This document shows positions 1-8,789 of a stretch of DNA of 64,000 bases, piece by piece. The notes under the pieces are model-generated. The model had not been told where the DNA came from and ran no database searches. It saw only the letters and a list, made by a program, of their open reading frames with translations. The position numbers and the translations under genes are program-made. This DNA is from Paenibacillus_AM sp052180255 (GTDB lineage: Bacteria; Bacillota; Bacilli; Paenibacillales; NBRC-103111). Each line of letters starts with the position of its first letter. Position 1 is the first letter of the stretch. Location of the stretch: contig NZ_CP197466.1 of assembly GCF_052180255.1 (NCBI RefSeq), positions 1,922,001 through 1,986,000 on the forward strand. Reading direction: 5' to 3'.

Positions 1-1
1 T

Positions 2-388
2 GTAAATCATGAATACTATTCTGTCGTAAAAGATAGCTTTACTGGCGAGCATTACTTACATTACGCCTACATGCATCTGAATGTAGTAGAGGCTGGTAGT
101 GAAGAGCAGTTTCATCATCTCATGCCGATCAATGAAGAGGATGTCATGGGACTTTTATTTGGTGAACAACCTTATTCCTATCCAAAATATTGGACAAGAT
201 CTTTTTTGCGTAATGGACCATCCGGTTATTATGTATGGTTTGATCCTACTTTTGAAGCAGAGCAAGACAAGAATGAACAAATCGGTGAAGGAATTATTAC
301 AAAACTGCGAGAATTCAAGCAATCTGGTTCGATGAATGAGGATGCGGTTCGTCGTTTGCTCGATGAATTAGATAAAGCGGGGCAATAA
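2..388 (+). CDS. C-terminal part of an unrecognised protein, start outside window
   Basis: The frame is open from the first bases of the window through the ATG at 71 to a TAA at 386-388, so the gene begins before the window and the ATG at 71 is probably internal. About 128 residues are visible, rich in aromatics and acids (MPINEEDVMGLLFGE, GYYVWFDPTFEAE), with a charged helical tail ending LLDELDKAGQ. There is no signal peptide or membrane segment in the visible part. I do not recognise the family. It is separated from purT by a hairpin-bearing gap and is probably not in the same operon. Confidence 0.6.
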   Translation, partial: VNHEYYSVVKDSFTGEHYLHYAYMHLNVVEAGSEEQFHHLMPINEEDVMGLLFGEQPYSYPKYWTRSFLRNGPSGYYVWFDPTFEAEQDKNEQIGEGIITKLREFKQSGSMNEDAVRRLLDELDKAGQ

Positions 389-432
389 GGGGGAGAGTCT
401 ATTTGCTAGACTCTTCTTCTTGCATATAGGGT

Positions 433-472
433 GTGTTCAAAAAGTCTAGCGAAGGAGCACTTTTTGGAACAC
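433..472. repeat. Imperfect palindrome, copy 1 of a GTGTTCAAA-type repeat
   Basis: GTGTTCAAAAAGT at 433-445 is nearly the reverse complement of ACTTTTTGGAACAC at 459-472. The same opening motif GTGTGTTCAAA and a similar AGCGAAG interior recur at 21031-21067. It lies in front of purT; no purine-riboswitch core was seen. It may be a small dispersed repeat or a terminator-like hairpin for the upstream gene. Confidence 0.4.
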
Positions 473-506
473 TCAAAGATAAGTTTATCAGGGAGGGTTT
501 TCATTT

Positions 507-1700
507 ATGTATGGTGCACCACTTTCAGCTCAAGCGAAGAAAATATTACTACTAGGTTCAGGTGAATTAGGGAAAGAAGTTATTATTGAAGCACAGCGCT
601 TAGGCATTGAAACAATTGCAGTGGATCGTTATGAGCATGCGCCTGCGATGCATGTTGCCCATCGTTCTTATGTGATCCCAATGCTTGATGAAGAAAAGCT
701 GCGTGAAGTTCTGATAAAAGAACAACCTGATTTGATCGTTCCAGAAATTGAAGCGATCGCAACGAACGTACTTGTCGAGTTAGAGCAAGAAGGTTTCCGC
801 GTCATACCAACGGCGAACGCTTCGAAATTGACAATGGACCGCGAAGGGATTCGCCGTATGGCAGCAGAGACATTAGGATTACGTACAGCCCAATACGCTT
901 TTGCTGATTCGTTAAATGAACTGCAAACGGCGATTGCACAAATTGGTACACCATGTGTGATTAAACCAATCATGAGTTCATCAGGTAAAGGTCAGAGTGT
1001 TTGCCGCTCCATGGATGACGCGGCAAAATGTTGGGAAATCGCGATGGAAGGCGGACGTGCGAAGAAAACAAGAGTAATCGTGGAGCAATTCGTTAAATTC
1101 GAATCCGAGATTACACTGTTAACTGTTCGCTCCATCTCAGGAACAACTTTCTGTGCGCCAATTGGCCATGTTCAACAAGATGGTGATTATATTACTTCTT
1201 GGCAGCCACACGCGATGAGCGAGGAACAAATTGCAGAGGCACAGCATATCGCGGCGCAAATAACGGAAGCACTAGGTGGTTATGGACTTTATGGGGTGGA
1301 ACTATTCCTTGCTGAAGATGGTGTTTATTTCAGTGAAGTATCCCCGCGTCCGCACGATACAGGAATGGTGACGATGGTCACACAGGATTTATCAGAATTC
1401 GCTCTTCATGTTCGAGCGATTCTCGGGTTTCCAATTCCAGAGATTCGAATGATTGCCCCAGGCGCCTCGCATACATTGAAAGCGACAAGGGAAACTAGTC
1501 ATTATACGATTTCGGGTGTTGAACAAGCCCTGTCTCTACCTCACACACAAGTAAGAATTTTTGGGAAACCAGAGACAAAAGTAGGTCGTCGTATGGCGGT
1601 TGCACTCGCGACTGCAAATACGGTTGAAGAAGCGCTGCAGACGGCTGCTAAAGCTGCTGGATATCTGCAAGTGCACGATGAAGAAGAAGGAGTGGAATAA
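507..1700 (+). CDS. purT: Formate-dependent phosphoribosylglycinamide formyltransferase PurT
   Basis: PurT uses ATP and formate to formylate GAR in the third step of purine synthesis, as a cytoplasmic alternative to folate-dependent PurN. The 397-residue length fits the family (about 390). The N-terminal nucleotide-fold motif LLLGSGELGKEV is at residues 13-24. An ATP-grasp core follows, with the glycine-rich loop SSSGKGQS and the EVSPRPHDTGMVT segment that binds metal and ATP. A GGGAGGG ribosome site precedes the ATG by about 10 bases. The thioesterase gene begins 4 bases after the stop, suggesting co-transcription. No purine riboswitch is visible upstream. Confidence 0.95.
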   Translation: MYGAPLSAQAKKILLLGSGELGKEVIIEAQRLGIETIAVDRYEHAPAMHVAHRSYVIPMLDEEKLREVLIKEQPDLIVPEIEAIATNVLVELEQEGFRVIPTANASKLTMDREGIRRMAAETLGLRTAQYAFADSLNELQTAIAQIGTPCVIKPIMSSSGKGQSVCRSMDDAAKCWEIAMEGGRAKKTRVIVEQFVKFESEITLLTVRSISGTTFCAPIGHVQQDGDYITSWQPHAMSEEQIAEAQHIAAQITEALGGYGLYGVELFLAEDGVYFSEVSPRPHDTGMVTMVTQDLSEFALHVRAILGFPIPEIRMIAPGASHTLKATRETSHYTISGVEQALSLPHTQVRIFGKPETKVGRRMAVALATANTVEEALQTAAKAAGYLQVHDEEEGVE

Positions 1701-1704
1701 TATC

Positions 1705-2184
1705 ATGACAACGAAGCATCCAAGTGAATCTCGCTCTATCGTGACTGAGCTAATCATGCCTGGTCAGACAAATTACCATGGGACTGTTTTTGGTGGACAG
1801 CTTTTTCATTCCGTTGATTCAATTGCGTCGATTGCAGCAATGCGTCATAGCAATGGGGGGGTTGTTACGGCTTCCTGTGAAGCACTGCAATTTCTTTGCC
1901 CGGTAAACATCGGCGAAGCAATCGAAATTACAGCAGCTGTCATTTGGACACACCGTTCTTCAATGGAATTGTATGTTACTGGCATTGCGGAGAATTTATT
2001 TACAGGTGAAAAAAGGAATGCACTTACCGCCCATTTGATATTTGTGGCACTTGATGAAAAAGGGAAGTCTAGACCCGTTCCTCAAATTGTCCCTGAAACG
2101 GAAGAAGAACAACGTTTATTCAAGCTTGGCGAAGCCAGATACGCTGAGCGTAAACGCAAAATCGATGAAGAACGTCTGAAGTAA
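1705..2184 (+). CDS. Acyl-CoA thioesterase, hotdog fold (YkhA/YciA type)
   Basis: This enzyme hydrolyses acyl-CoA thioesters to free acid and CoA in the cytoplasm. The 159-residue protein has the hotdog signature NYHGTVFGGQLFHSVD, where the Asp and the glycine pair are the usual catalytic and CoA-pocket residues, followed by SCEALQFLCPV. The start at 1705 is chosen over an in-frame ATG at 1600 because AAGAAGGAG lies just upstream of 1705 and the longer version overlaps purT. It closes a two-gene unit with purT and is followed by a strong terminator. Exact acyl preference is unknown. Confidence 0.88.
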   Translation: MTTKHPSESRSIVTELIMPGQTNYHGTVFGGQLFHSVDSIASIAAMRHSNGGVVTASCEALQFLCPVNIGEAIEITAAVIWTHRSSMELYVTGIAENLFTGEKRNALTAHLIFVALDEKGKSRPVPQIVPETEEEQRLFKLGEARYAERKRKIDEERLK

Positions 2185-2192
2185 TCTAGCCC

Positions 2193-2239
2193 TAAAAAAA
2201 ACCTCTTTTTCCATCTTTGGTGGAGAAGGAGGTTTTTTT
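2193..2239 (+). terminator. Rho-independent terminator after purT-thioesterase
   Basis: AAAAAAACCTC pairs with GAGGTTTTTTT around a short interior, ending in a run of seven T. The A-run on the 5' side means it could work on both strands. Confidence 0.85.
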
Positions 2240-2275
2240 GTGTCCACAGCCCATCCACTTTCATAGGCTAATGCT

Positions 2276-3376
2276 ATGTGGCCCAATCAAGTAGCAATTA
2301 AGGGGGTGTCGGTAATCAAGAATGTGAAACTGGGTGTATGGAGTGGGAAAAAATGGATGGTTATTCCCTTGATCGTTCTATTGGCATTAACAATTGCGGC
2401 ATGCGGGTACTCATCGGCCCCAAGCCAATCATCAAAACCACTTGAACTAATTAATGTTTCTTATGACCCAACACGTGAATTTTATCAGAGCTTCAATCAA
2501 GCTTTCGAAGCGTATTGGAAACAGCAGCACAATCAGACTGTTGTGTTTAGGCAATCCCACGGGGGGTCTGGCAAACAAGCAAGGACCGTGATTGACGGTC
2601 TTCAAGCCGATGTTGTTACTTTGGCACTAGAAAATGATATTAATCAGATTAAGAAAGCAGGACTGATTCAAGGAAATTGGCAATCGCGATTACCGGACCG
2701 CTCAGCTCCATACACTTCTACAATTGTATTTCTTGTGCGCAAGGGGAATCCGAAAGCGATTCATGATTGGGCGGATTTGATCAGGCCGGGGATTGATGTC
2801 ATAACCCCAAATCCCAAAACATCGGGGGGTGCGCGCTGGAACTATATGGCAGCATGGGGGTATGCACTTCGAACGAATAAGGGAAGTGAAGATAAGGCGA
2901 AGGACTTTGTCACGTCCCTTTACCGCAATGTCAAAGTCCTTGGAACGGGTGCACGAGATTCAACTACGACCTTTGTTGAACAAGGTATAGGCGATGTATT
3001 GATTACGTGGGAAAACGAAGCGATGTTAACTACAGCGGATGTTGGTAAAGATGACTATGAAATTGTACTGCCATCCATGTCCATTTTGGCAGAACCGCCG
3101 GTTGCAGTTGTAGATAAAGTGGTCGATAAGAAGGGGACTCGTGAGGTAGCAGAAGCTTACTTGCAATATTTGTATACGAAAGAAGGTCAGACGCTTGCAG
3201 CTCAGCATTATTTTCGACCAACAATGCCAGAAGTAGTCGAACAATTTCGCAATACGTTTCCAAGAATTCCTTTATTTCGAATCGATGATCCCGATATAGG
3301 TGGATGGGATCAAGTTCAGAAAAAGCATTTTAGTGATAATGGAGTCTTTGATTCTATTTATAAGTTATCGAAGTGA
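2276..3376 (+). CDS. sbp: Sulfate/thiosulfate-binding lipoprotein of an ABC transporter
   Basis: Extracytoplasmic solute-binding component that captures sulfate or thiosulfate and delivers it to CysT/CysW. The mature part opens with NVSYDPTREFYQ, the family signature, and HGGSGKQARTVIDGLQADVVTLA is the conserved ligand-site segment, split here only by reading. A hydrophobic signal peptide ends in a lipobox TIAAC, so the protein is lipid-anchored. The start is uncertain: a perfect AAGGGGGTG lies inside the long frame at 2299-2307, so translation may begin downstream, for example at the GTG at 2324, rather than at the ATG at 2276. It is the first gene of a four-gene sulfate operon. Confidence 0.9.
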   Translation: MWPNQVAIKGVSVIKNVKLGVWSGKKWMVIPLIVLLALTIAACGYSSAPSQSSKPLELINVSYDPTREFYQSFNQAFEAYWKQQHNQTVVFRQSHGGSGKQARTVIDGLQADVVTLALENDINQIKKAGLIQGNWQSRLPDRSAPYTSTIVFLVRKGNPKAIHDWADLIRPGIDVITPNPKTSGGARWNYMAAWGYALRTNKGSEDKAKDFVTSLYRNVKVLGTGARDSTTTFVEQGIGDVLITWENEAMLTTADVGKDDYEIVLPSMSILAEPPVAVVDKVVDKKGTREVAEAYLQYLYTKEGQTLAAQHYFRPTMPEVVEQFRNTFPRIPLFRIDDPDIGGWDQVQKKHFSDNGVFDSIYKLSK

Positions 3377-3398
3377 AGTGAACAAGGAGTTGTGAAGT

Positions 3399-4235
3399 AT
3401 GGCTAAGCAAGCAAAAAGACGCTCAATATTACCTGGTTTTGGCTTATCCCTTGGTTTTACACTGTTATACCTAGGGATGCTTGTCCTGATCCCTCTTTCG
3501 ACCGTATTTATCACCTCATCTGGGATGTCATGGTCAGATTTTTGGCTTACCGTCACAAGTGACCGTGTAGTGGCCTCCTATCAATTGAGTTTTGGCACGG
3601 CTTTAATAGCAGCTGCGGCAAATGCTGTTTTCGGATTTATCGTTGCATGGGTACTGGTCAGATACTCTTTTCCTGGGAAAAAGATTCTTGATGCACTTGT
3701 AGATATGCCTTTCGCACTACCAACAGCTGTAGCGGGTATTGCTTTAACCTCTTTGTACTCACAACATGGCTTCATGGGTAGAATCTTAGAACCGATGGGA
3801 ATCCATGTCGCTTTCACACCTTTGGGAATTATAGTTGCTCTTACATTTATTGGAATTCCGTTTGTCGTACGCACACTTCAACCTGTTATACAAGAGTTGG
3901 ATCTTGAGGTGGAGGAAGCAGCCGTAAGTTTAGGAGCAACACGCTTTCGGACATTTGTAAAAGTAATCTTCCCTTCATTGATTCCACCTCTTTTAACTGG
4001 ATTTACACTCGCTTTTGCAAGAGGCATTGGAGAATATGGCTCAATCGTATTTATCTCGGGTAACATGCCGCTTAAGACCGAAATTACACCGCTTTTTATC
4101 ATGACGAAATTAGAGCAATACGATTATGCAGGAGCAACCTCTATTGCACTTGTTATGCTCATCTTTTCTTTCATTTTATTACTTCTTGGTAATTATTTAC
4201 AATGGCGCGCAGGAAGGCGCGTTACGCTGGGTTAG
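3399..4235 (+). CDS. cysT: Sulfate ABC transporter permease CysT
   Basis: Membrane permease of the sulfate/thiosulfate importer, pairing with CysW and the ATPase CysA. It has 278 residues and about six transmembrane helices. The cytoplasmic EAA loop reads EEAAVSLGATRFRTF, which contacts the ATPase, and ARGIGEYGSIVFISGN is typical of CysT. AAGGAG lies 10 bases before the ATG. It is co-directional, 22 bases after sbp and 9 bases before cysW. Confidence 0.94.
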   Translation: MAKQAKRRSILPGFGLSLGFTLLYLGMLVLIPLSTVFITSSGMSWSDFWLTVTSDRVVASYQLSFGTALIAAAANAVFGFIVAWVLVRYSFPGKKILDALVDMPFALPTAVAGIALTSLYSQHGFMGRILEPMGIHVAFTPLGIIVALTFIGIPFVVRTLQPVIQELDLEVEEAAVSLGATRFRTFVKVIFPSLIPPLLTGFTLAFARGIGEYGSIVFISGNMPLKTEITPLFIMTKLEQYDYAGATSIALVMLIFSFILLLLGNYLQWRAGRRVTLG

Positions 4236-4244
4236 GGGGTTAAC

Positions 4245-5135
4245 ATGTCGAATCAACTTACTTCTGAGCTTCGAATATCACCTGCAATCAGACGTCCCCA
4301 TTTAAGTGAGTCACCAGCTATTCGTGTGCTATTAATTGGTGTTACGTTAGTGTTCTTAATCCTATTACTCGTGCTGCCTCTGATAACCATTTTCATTCAA
4401 GCGTTCTCCAAAGGGGTATGGGTGTATTTCGCTTCCCTCTTAGATCCAGACGCAATGTCCGCAATCCGTCTTACATTGACTGTAGCTTTGATTGCAGTAC
4501 CGATGAATGTATTGTTTGGCTTGTCTGCTGCTTGGCTCGTCTCGAAATTTAAATTTCGAGGCAAAAGTATTTTGCTCACGCTCATTGATTTACCTTTTGC
4601 CGTGTCTCCGGTAATCGCAGGTCTTGTGTTTATCTTATTATTCGGAGGTCGAGGTTGGTTTGGGCCGTGGCTGGCGGATCATAATATTCAGATCATTTTT
4701 ACACTATCAGGAATGGTTATTGCTACGATTTTTGTGACAAGTCCACTTGTTGCCCGTGAGTTGATTCCATTAATGCAGACTCAAGGTACACAAGAAGAAG
4801 AGGCAGCTGCATCATTAGGTGCAAAAGGTTGGCGAATTTTCTTTCGAGTTACACTTCCGAATATTAAATGGGGTCTTTTGTATGGAATTATATTATGTAA
4901 TGCCAGGGCCATGGGGGAATTTGGGGCAGTATCTGTGGTATCCGGGCATATTAGCGGGTTGACGAATACGATTCCATTGCATATACAAATCTTGTACAAC
5001 GAATACCAGTTTGCCGCATCATTTGCAGTTGCGTCATTACTCGTTTTACTTGCAGTAATTACATTGATAGTAAAAAGTGTTTTTGAATGGAAGTATCATG
5101 GACATGGAATTCACAAAGAAAGTGGGGAACGTTAG
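4245..5135 (+). CDS. cysW: Sulfate ABC transporter permease CysW
   Basis: Second permease of the sulfate importer, 296 residues with about six membrane helices. The EAA loop is EEEAAASLGAKGWRIFF, and ARAMGEFGAVSVVSGHI is the CysW hallmark. A GGGGG ribosome site precedes the ATG. The stop codon TAG is immediately followed by the ATG of cysA with no gap, so the two are probably translationally coupled. Confidence 0.94.
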   Translation: MSNQLTSELRISPAIRRPHLSESPAIRVLLIGVTLVFLILLLVLPLITIFIQAFSKGVWVYFASLLDPDAMSAIRLTLTVALIAVPMNVLFGLSAAWLVSKFKFRGKSILLTLIDLPFAVSPVIAGLVFILLFGGRGWFGPWLADHNIQIIFTLSGMVIATIFVTSPLVARELIPLMQTQGTQEEEAAASLGAKGWRIFFRVTLPNIKWGLLYGIILCNARAMGEFGAVSVVSGHISGLTNTIPLHIQILYNEYQFAASFAVASLLVLLAVITLIVKSVFEWKYHGHGIHKESGER

Positions 5136-6206
5136 ATGCAGATCGAAGTTCGGTCTCTGCGCAAAAGCTTTGGGGGGTTCCAAGCGGCAAGAGATGTGTC
5201 TTTTGAGATAGAAAAGGGACAGTTAATCGGCTTTTTAGGTCCGAGTGGCGGTGGGAAAACGACCATGCTGCGTATGCTTGCAGGACTGGAGCAACCAGAT
5301 GAAGGTGATATTTACTTTGAAGGTCTACGGGTGAATGACTTGACCCCACAACAGCGCCACATTGGATTTGTTTTCCAAAATTATGCTTTATTTAAGCATA
5401 TGAATGTGTTTGAGAACATTGCGTTCGGTCTTCGAGTCCAAAAATGTACAAAGAAAGAAATTACGATGAGGGTTCAGGAACTGCTTGAACTAACGGGGTT
5501 ATCCGGTTTAGAGAAACGTTTACCTCATCAGTTATCAGGTGGTCAGAAGCAGCGGGTTGCATTTGCACGTGCACTTGCGCCTCAGCCCCGGGTACTATTA
5601 CTTGATGAGCCATTCGCAGCTATTGATGCCAAAGTACGGAAGGAATTGAGAAGTTGGTTAAAAGAAACGATTGAGCGTGTCGGAATTACGACGATTTTTG
5701 TAACACATGATCAAGAGGAAGCGATTGAGGTTGCCGATGAAATCATGATAATCAATCATGGTTCTATCGTTCAAAAAGGCAGTCCTTATGAGATTTATAA
5801 AAACCCACTGACACCATTTGTGGCTGAATTTATCGGCGATTCCACTGTACTAGGGGATATTTCCTATTTACGCGGTTTTGAACACGTCGAAGGCGATGCG
5901 ATAATACGACCGGAATTTGTTGAAATTGGCAATGAAGATGAAATTTCTTGTCTCCATGCAGCGGAGCTCGGAATCGTACGTAATGTTTGTTTTCGCGGCA
6001 CGAGTTGGCAGATTGAACTTGAAGTTCGCAGTCACGTACTTGTCGCTTATCGCTCCTTAGAGAAAGAAATGCTTGAGCCGGGTTGTGAAGTATATGTACT
6101 GATTCACCGTGTATATGTGTTTAATGAAGTGAAATCAGGTGCGGTTGAGAATACATGCAAGCACGTAAAGGTGAAACCCCCCGTATTAATTAGCAATATC
6201 CGTTAA
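5136..6206 (+). CDS. cysA: Sulfate ABC transporter ATPase CysA
   Basis: Cytoplasmic ATPase that powers sulfate uptake. In order it shows Walker A GPSGGGKTT, Q-loop FVFQNYALF, signature LSGGQKQR, Walker B VLLLDEPFAAID and H-loop FVTHDQEEA. A C-terminal TOBE-like segment after residue 240 carries RPEFVEIG. The 356-residue length fits CysA. It starts directly on the cysW stop codon and ends the operon. No S-box or cysteine T-box leader is visible before the operon, so control is probably by a protein such as a CymR- or CysL-like regulator; this is inference. Confidence 0.93.
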   Translation: MQIEVRSLRKSFGGFQAARDVSFEIEKGQLIGFLGPSGGGKTTMLRMLAGLEQPDEGDIYFEGLRVNDLTPQQRHIGFVFQNYALFKHMNVFENIAFGLRVQKCTKKEITMRVQELLELTGLSGLEKRLPHQLSGGQKQRVAFARALAPQPRVLLLDEPFAAIDAKVRKELRSWLKETIERVGITTIFVTHDQEEAIEVADEIMIINHGSIVQKGSPYEIYKNPLTPFVAEFIGDSTVLGDISYLRGFEHVEGDAIIRPEFVEIGNEDEISCLHAAELGIVRNVCFRGTSWQIELEVRSHVLVAYRSLEKEMLEPGCEVYVLIHRVYVFNEVKSGAVENTCKHVKVKPPVLISNIR

Positions 6207-6234
6207 AGAGTAGCTTGCAAGCATCATGTATTTG

Positions 6235-6272
6235 GCTGTTTCGCATCTTGGGATTTTAGAATGCGAAGCAGC
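6235..6272. other. Hairpin in the gap after cysA
   Basis: GCTGTTTCGCAT and ATGCGAAGCAGC form a 12-bp stem including one G-U pair, with a 14-base loop. No T-run follows, so a simple terminator is not supported. It may end the sulfate operon transcript in a different way or be a small repeat. Confidence 0.4.
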
Positions 6273-6384
6273 TAAGCACAAGGTGATCAGAGAAACAGTA
6301 GCCAGTAGGAATTGTAACCTAATTCTGCGCATATGTGGTAAAATAAAAAAGATTAGCTTATGCAGAATGTGAGGGAATGATTCA

Positions 6385-7329
6385 ATGATTACAGAAAAAT
6401 TTACTTTTATGGATCCACAAAATAATGATATATTCGTTTATTGTTGGAAGCCTGAGGCTGAAGTAGAACCTCGTGGTGTCGTACAAATCGCACATGGTAT
6501 GGCAGAACATGCCTACCGTTACAAAGAGCTTGCTAAGCAATTAACGGCAGCTGGGTATTTTGTCTTTGCCAATGACCATAGGGGTCATGGCCGCACCGCC
6601 CTTTCTCCAGATGATTACGGTTATATTGGATATGACGGGTTCTATTGGATGGTTCATAATCTAGGGCAATTATCGGAACTGATTCGCGATCGACATAAGG
6701 ACCTACCTCTTATTCTTATGGGGCATTCCATGGGTTCTTTTATGGTGCAAAAATATATGTATACATATCCAGAAAATGTAGATGCCTTTATTTTATCTGG
6801 AACCAATGGGAAGCAATCGTCACTTCAGCTATCACTTGGAATCATGCTGGCTCGTATGCAATCAAAGCGCAAAGGTGAGCGTCATCGTAGCCTGCTCATG
6901 AACTCATTATCTTTCGGAAGTTTTAATCGTAGTTTTAAACCGAATCGTACGGAATTTGACTGGCTCTCTCGTGATGAAGAGATCGTGGATCAGTATATCG
7001 ATGACCCGATGACCGGTTCTGTATTTACAGCAGCCTTTTTCCGCGATTTCCTCTCTACCTTAAAAGAATTGCACAAACGTAAAAATATGGACCGTATTCC
7101 GCGAGATAAGCCTGTATACATTTTTGCAGGAGATAAAGACCCTGTTGGGGGAAATGGTAAGGGAATATTAGATTTGGTAGCGCGATACAACAAGCTAGGT
7201 CTAACGAATTTCAGCTATAAACTGTACCCGGAAGCGCGCCATGAAACCCTTAATGAAATTAATCGCGAGGAAGTAATGAAGGATTTAATAGAAAAAATAA
7301 ATGAAATGGTTGATAGCATTACGGCGTAA
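6385..7329 (+). CDS. Alpha/beta hydrolase, lysophospholipase/monoacylglycerol lipase type
   Basis: Serine hydrolase probably acting on lysophospholipids or monoacylglycerols. The 314-residue protein has the oxyanion motif HGMAEHAYRY, the nucleophile elbow GHSMGS, the acid region FAGDKDPVGG and the catalytic His in EARHETLNE. No signal peptide or membrane span is visible, so it should be cytoplasmic. It is a single gene with a GAGGGA ribosome site and its own terminator. The substrate is inferred from family resemblance only. Confidence 0.88.
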   Translation: MITEKFTFMDPQNNDIFVYCWKPEAEVEPRGVVQIAHGMAEHAYRYKELAKQLTAAGYFVFANDHRGHGRTALSPDDYGYIGYDGFYWMVHNLGQLSELIRDRHKDLPLILMGHSMGSFMVQKYMYTYPENVDAFILSGTNGKQSSLQLSLGIMLARMQSKRKGERHRSLLMNSLSFGSFNRSFKPNRTEFDWLSRDEEIVDQYIDDPMTGSVFTAAFFRDFLSTLKELHKRKNMDRIPRDKPVYIFAGDKDPVGGNGKGILDLVARYNKLGLTNFSYKLYPEARHETLNEINREEVMKDLIEKINEMVDSITA

Positions 7330-7387
7330 CAAACAAACTCCCTTCACATTGAACTTAAAGTTCAAGGTTGTAAGGGAGTTTGTTTGT
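7330..7387. terminator. Long terminator hairpin after the hydrolase gene
   Basis: CAAACAAACTCCCTT and AAGGGAGTTTGTTTG form a 15-bp stem, and TTGAACTTAAAGTTCAA lies inside as a second stem. The T-run is weak, but the stem is long. Confidence 0.7.
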
Positions 7388-7416
7388 TGATGTTGATAGG
7401 ATTGATATCATCCATA

Positions 7417-7743
7417 TTATCGGGATCGGAACCAAGTGCGTAAGTTCCAGATATAAAAACGTCTAATTAAGTGTCTCATCGGCTGCATCAATAAATATAC
7501 AGCAATGAGAAGAAGAATACCGAACCCACATATCGTAATCGAGAGGAAGAATTCAGATCCAATAAACATACCAGCAAGCATAAAATCAATTACCGCGATT
7601 AAGGGTGCGCTCGTTGCAATAAGAGCACTTAAACCTAAGCAAAAGTATATGGCTAATATAACAATACTAAGTGGCAGCGTGAAAACAATATGAAAGAGTA
7701 TAAAGCCAATTAATCGGGGGAATGGAACATATCGTTTATTCAC
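7417..7743 (-). CDS. Small membrane protein of unknown function
   Basis: The 108-residue protein starts with GTG, preceded by AAGGTAAGG, and begins 9 bases after the DUF4097 gene, so the two form one unit. Three hydrophobic stretches are visible at about residues 11-33, 37-58 and 62-84, and the C-terminus is basic and aromatic (RRFYIWNLRTWFRSR). I do not recognise the family. Small integral membrane partners next to DUF4097 proteins are common in Firmicutes, often linked to envelope-stress responses, which is only suggestive here. Confidence 0.7.
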   Translation of the reverse strand: MNKRYVPFPRLIGFILFHIVFTLPLSIVILAIYFCLGLSALIATSAPLIAVIDFMLAGMFIGSEFFLSITICGFGILLLIAVYLLMQPMRHLIRRFYIWNLRTWFRSR

Positions 7744-7752
7744 TTAATCACC

Positions 7753-8610
7753 TTACCTTTGAATGACCGTGATATTACCCACGTCCGAATGCACTTTAAT
7801 GATATCTTTGGTCAATCCAGCTGATTTGGGCTCTGTAATTTGACCAAGATTCGTTTTTAAATCAAAACTTCCCTGAAATCGGCCGGGTAAATTGACTGTA
7901 ACACTGCCGACAGAAGTCTCAATTTGGGTGGAAGCTGGAGAGTCTTGAAACAAATTAACTTCACCAGAGCGTGTTAATATGTTGGAATCACCGGACATGT
8001 GATCAATATCAACGTTGCCGCTGCTAGTAATCGCATAGAGCTTGCCATTTATCTTATTGCCCGTGATGATTCCCATATCGGTTTGAGCTTTAACTGCAAG
8101 TGCCGTTAGATTGCTTAAGGTTATTCCACCAAGTGCGGTATGAATTTCAGCGTTTTTCACAGATACATTGTTTAAGACAACATTTCCGTTATCTGCTGTC
8201 ACTTTGAGATTTGAAATCTGCGCTTGATCGGTTAATGCTACAGTTACTTGATGATGGAGAGACGTTTCTGTTAGTTGCACATGAAGGAGTCCAATATTTT
8301 TCTCGACTTTAGAATTGATCTCTAGTTTTTTGTTCGATATGGTGGCACCTTGAATTTGATTGATTGCTTTTTTGGGCGCATTGCCTTTAATTTCAATATA
8401 GTTCGTCCCATTTGTGCTTTTTGTAAATTGAATAACAGATCCATAATTGCTATTAATAATTAATTGATCGAGTTCGTCAGCGTTAAAAAGCCACTTGCGC
8501 TCATAGTGAACTGCCGGTTCTTCTTCACTAAATTGAAATCCATAACAGAGCATACCCGCGACACCAACAACAATTAACCATACGGCCGTCCAGACTAGCT
8601 TTTTTATCAT
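7753..8610 (-). CDS. DUF4097-type beta-strand repeat protein with N-terminal anchor
   Basis: The 285-residue protein has one N-terminal transmembrane segment (about residues 5-24). A long beta-rich domain of repeated short strands follows (LKVTADNGNVVLNNVSV, VDIDHMSGDSNILTR, IETSVGSVTVNLP), the pattern of DUF4097 proteins, which fold as a beta-helix outside the membrane. AAGGAC lies ahead of the ATG. It is divergent from the BceRS-like operon and upstream of a small membrane protein. Its role is unknown; an envelope-stress link is inference from the neighbours. Confidence 0.78.
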   Translation of the reverse strand: MIKKLVWTAVWLIVVGVAGMLCYGFQFSEEEPAVHYERKWLFNADELDQLIINSNYGSVIQFTKSTNGTNYIEIKGNAPKKAINQIQGATISNKKLEINSKVEKNIGLLHVQLTETSLHHQVTVALTDQAQISNLKVTADNGNVVLNNVSVKNAEIHTALGGITLSNLTALAVKAQTDMGIITGNKINGKLYAITSSGNVDIDHMSGDSNILTRSGEVNLFQDSPASTQIETSVGSVTVNLPGRFQGSFDLKTNLGQITEPKSAGLTKDIIKVHSDVGNITVIQR

Positions 8611-8789
8611 GGTTTATGCGTCCTTTCCGTGGGAGTGCTATGCTATCCTGATTATTTCCTACGTTTCCACGGTTTGATACATCTTGTCACAAATGTTTGC
8701 TGCCAAGCCCTTGTGTAGACTGTGTATATCACTTATCGTAACACTAGTATGAACAAAATGAAAGTTAACACAGTCAGCGAGGGATATGG

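Noticed and set aside
433..472. Purine riboswitch in front of purT
   Set aside because: The hairpin has no three-way junction or conserved loop sequences of the purine aptamer.
2240..2300. SAM (S-box) or cysteine T-box leader for the sulfate operon
   Set aside because: The gap between the preceding terminator and the gene is only about 60 bases and contains no such motif.
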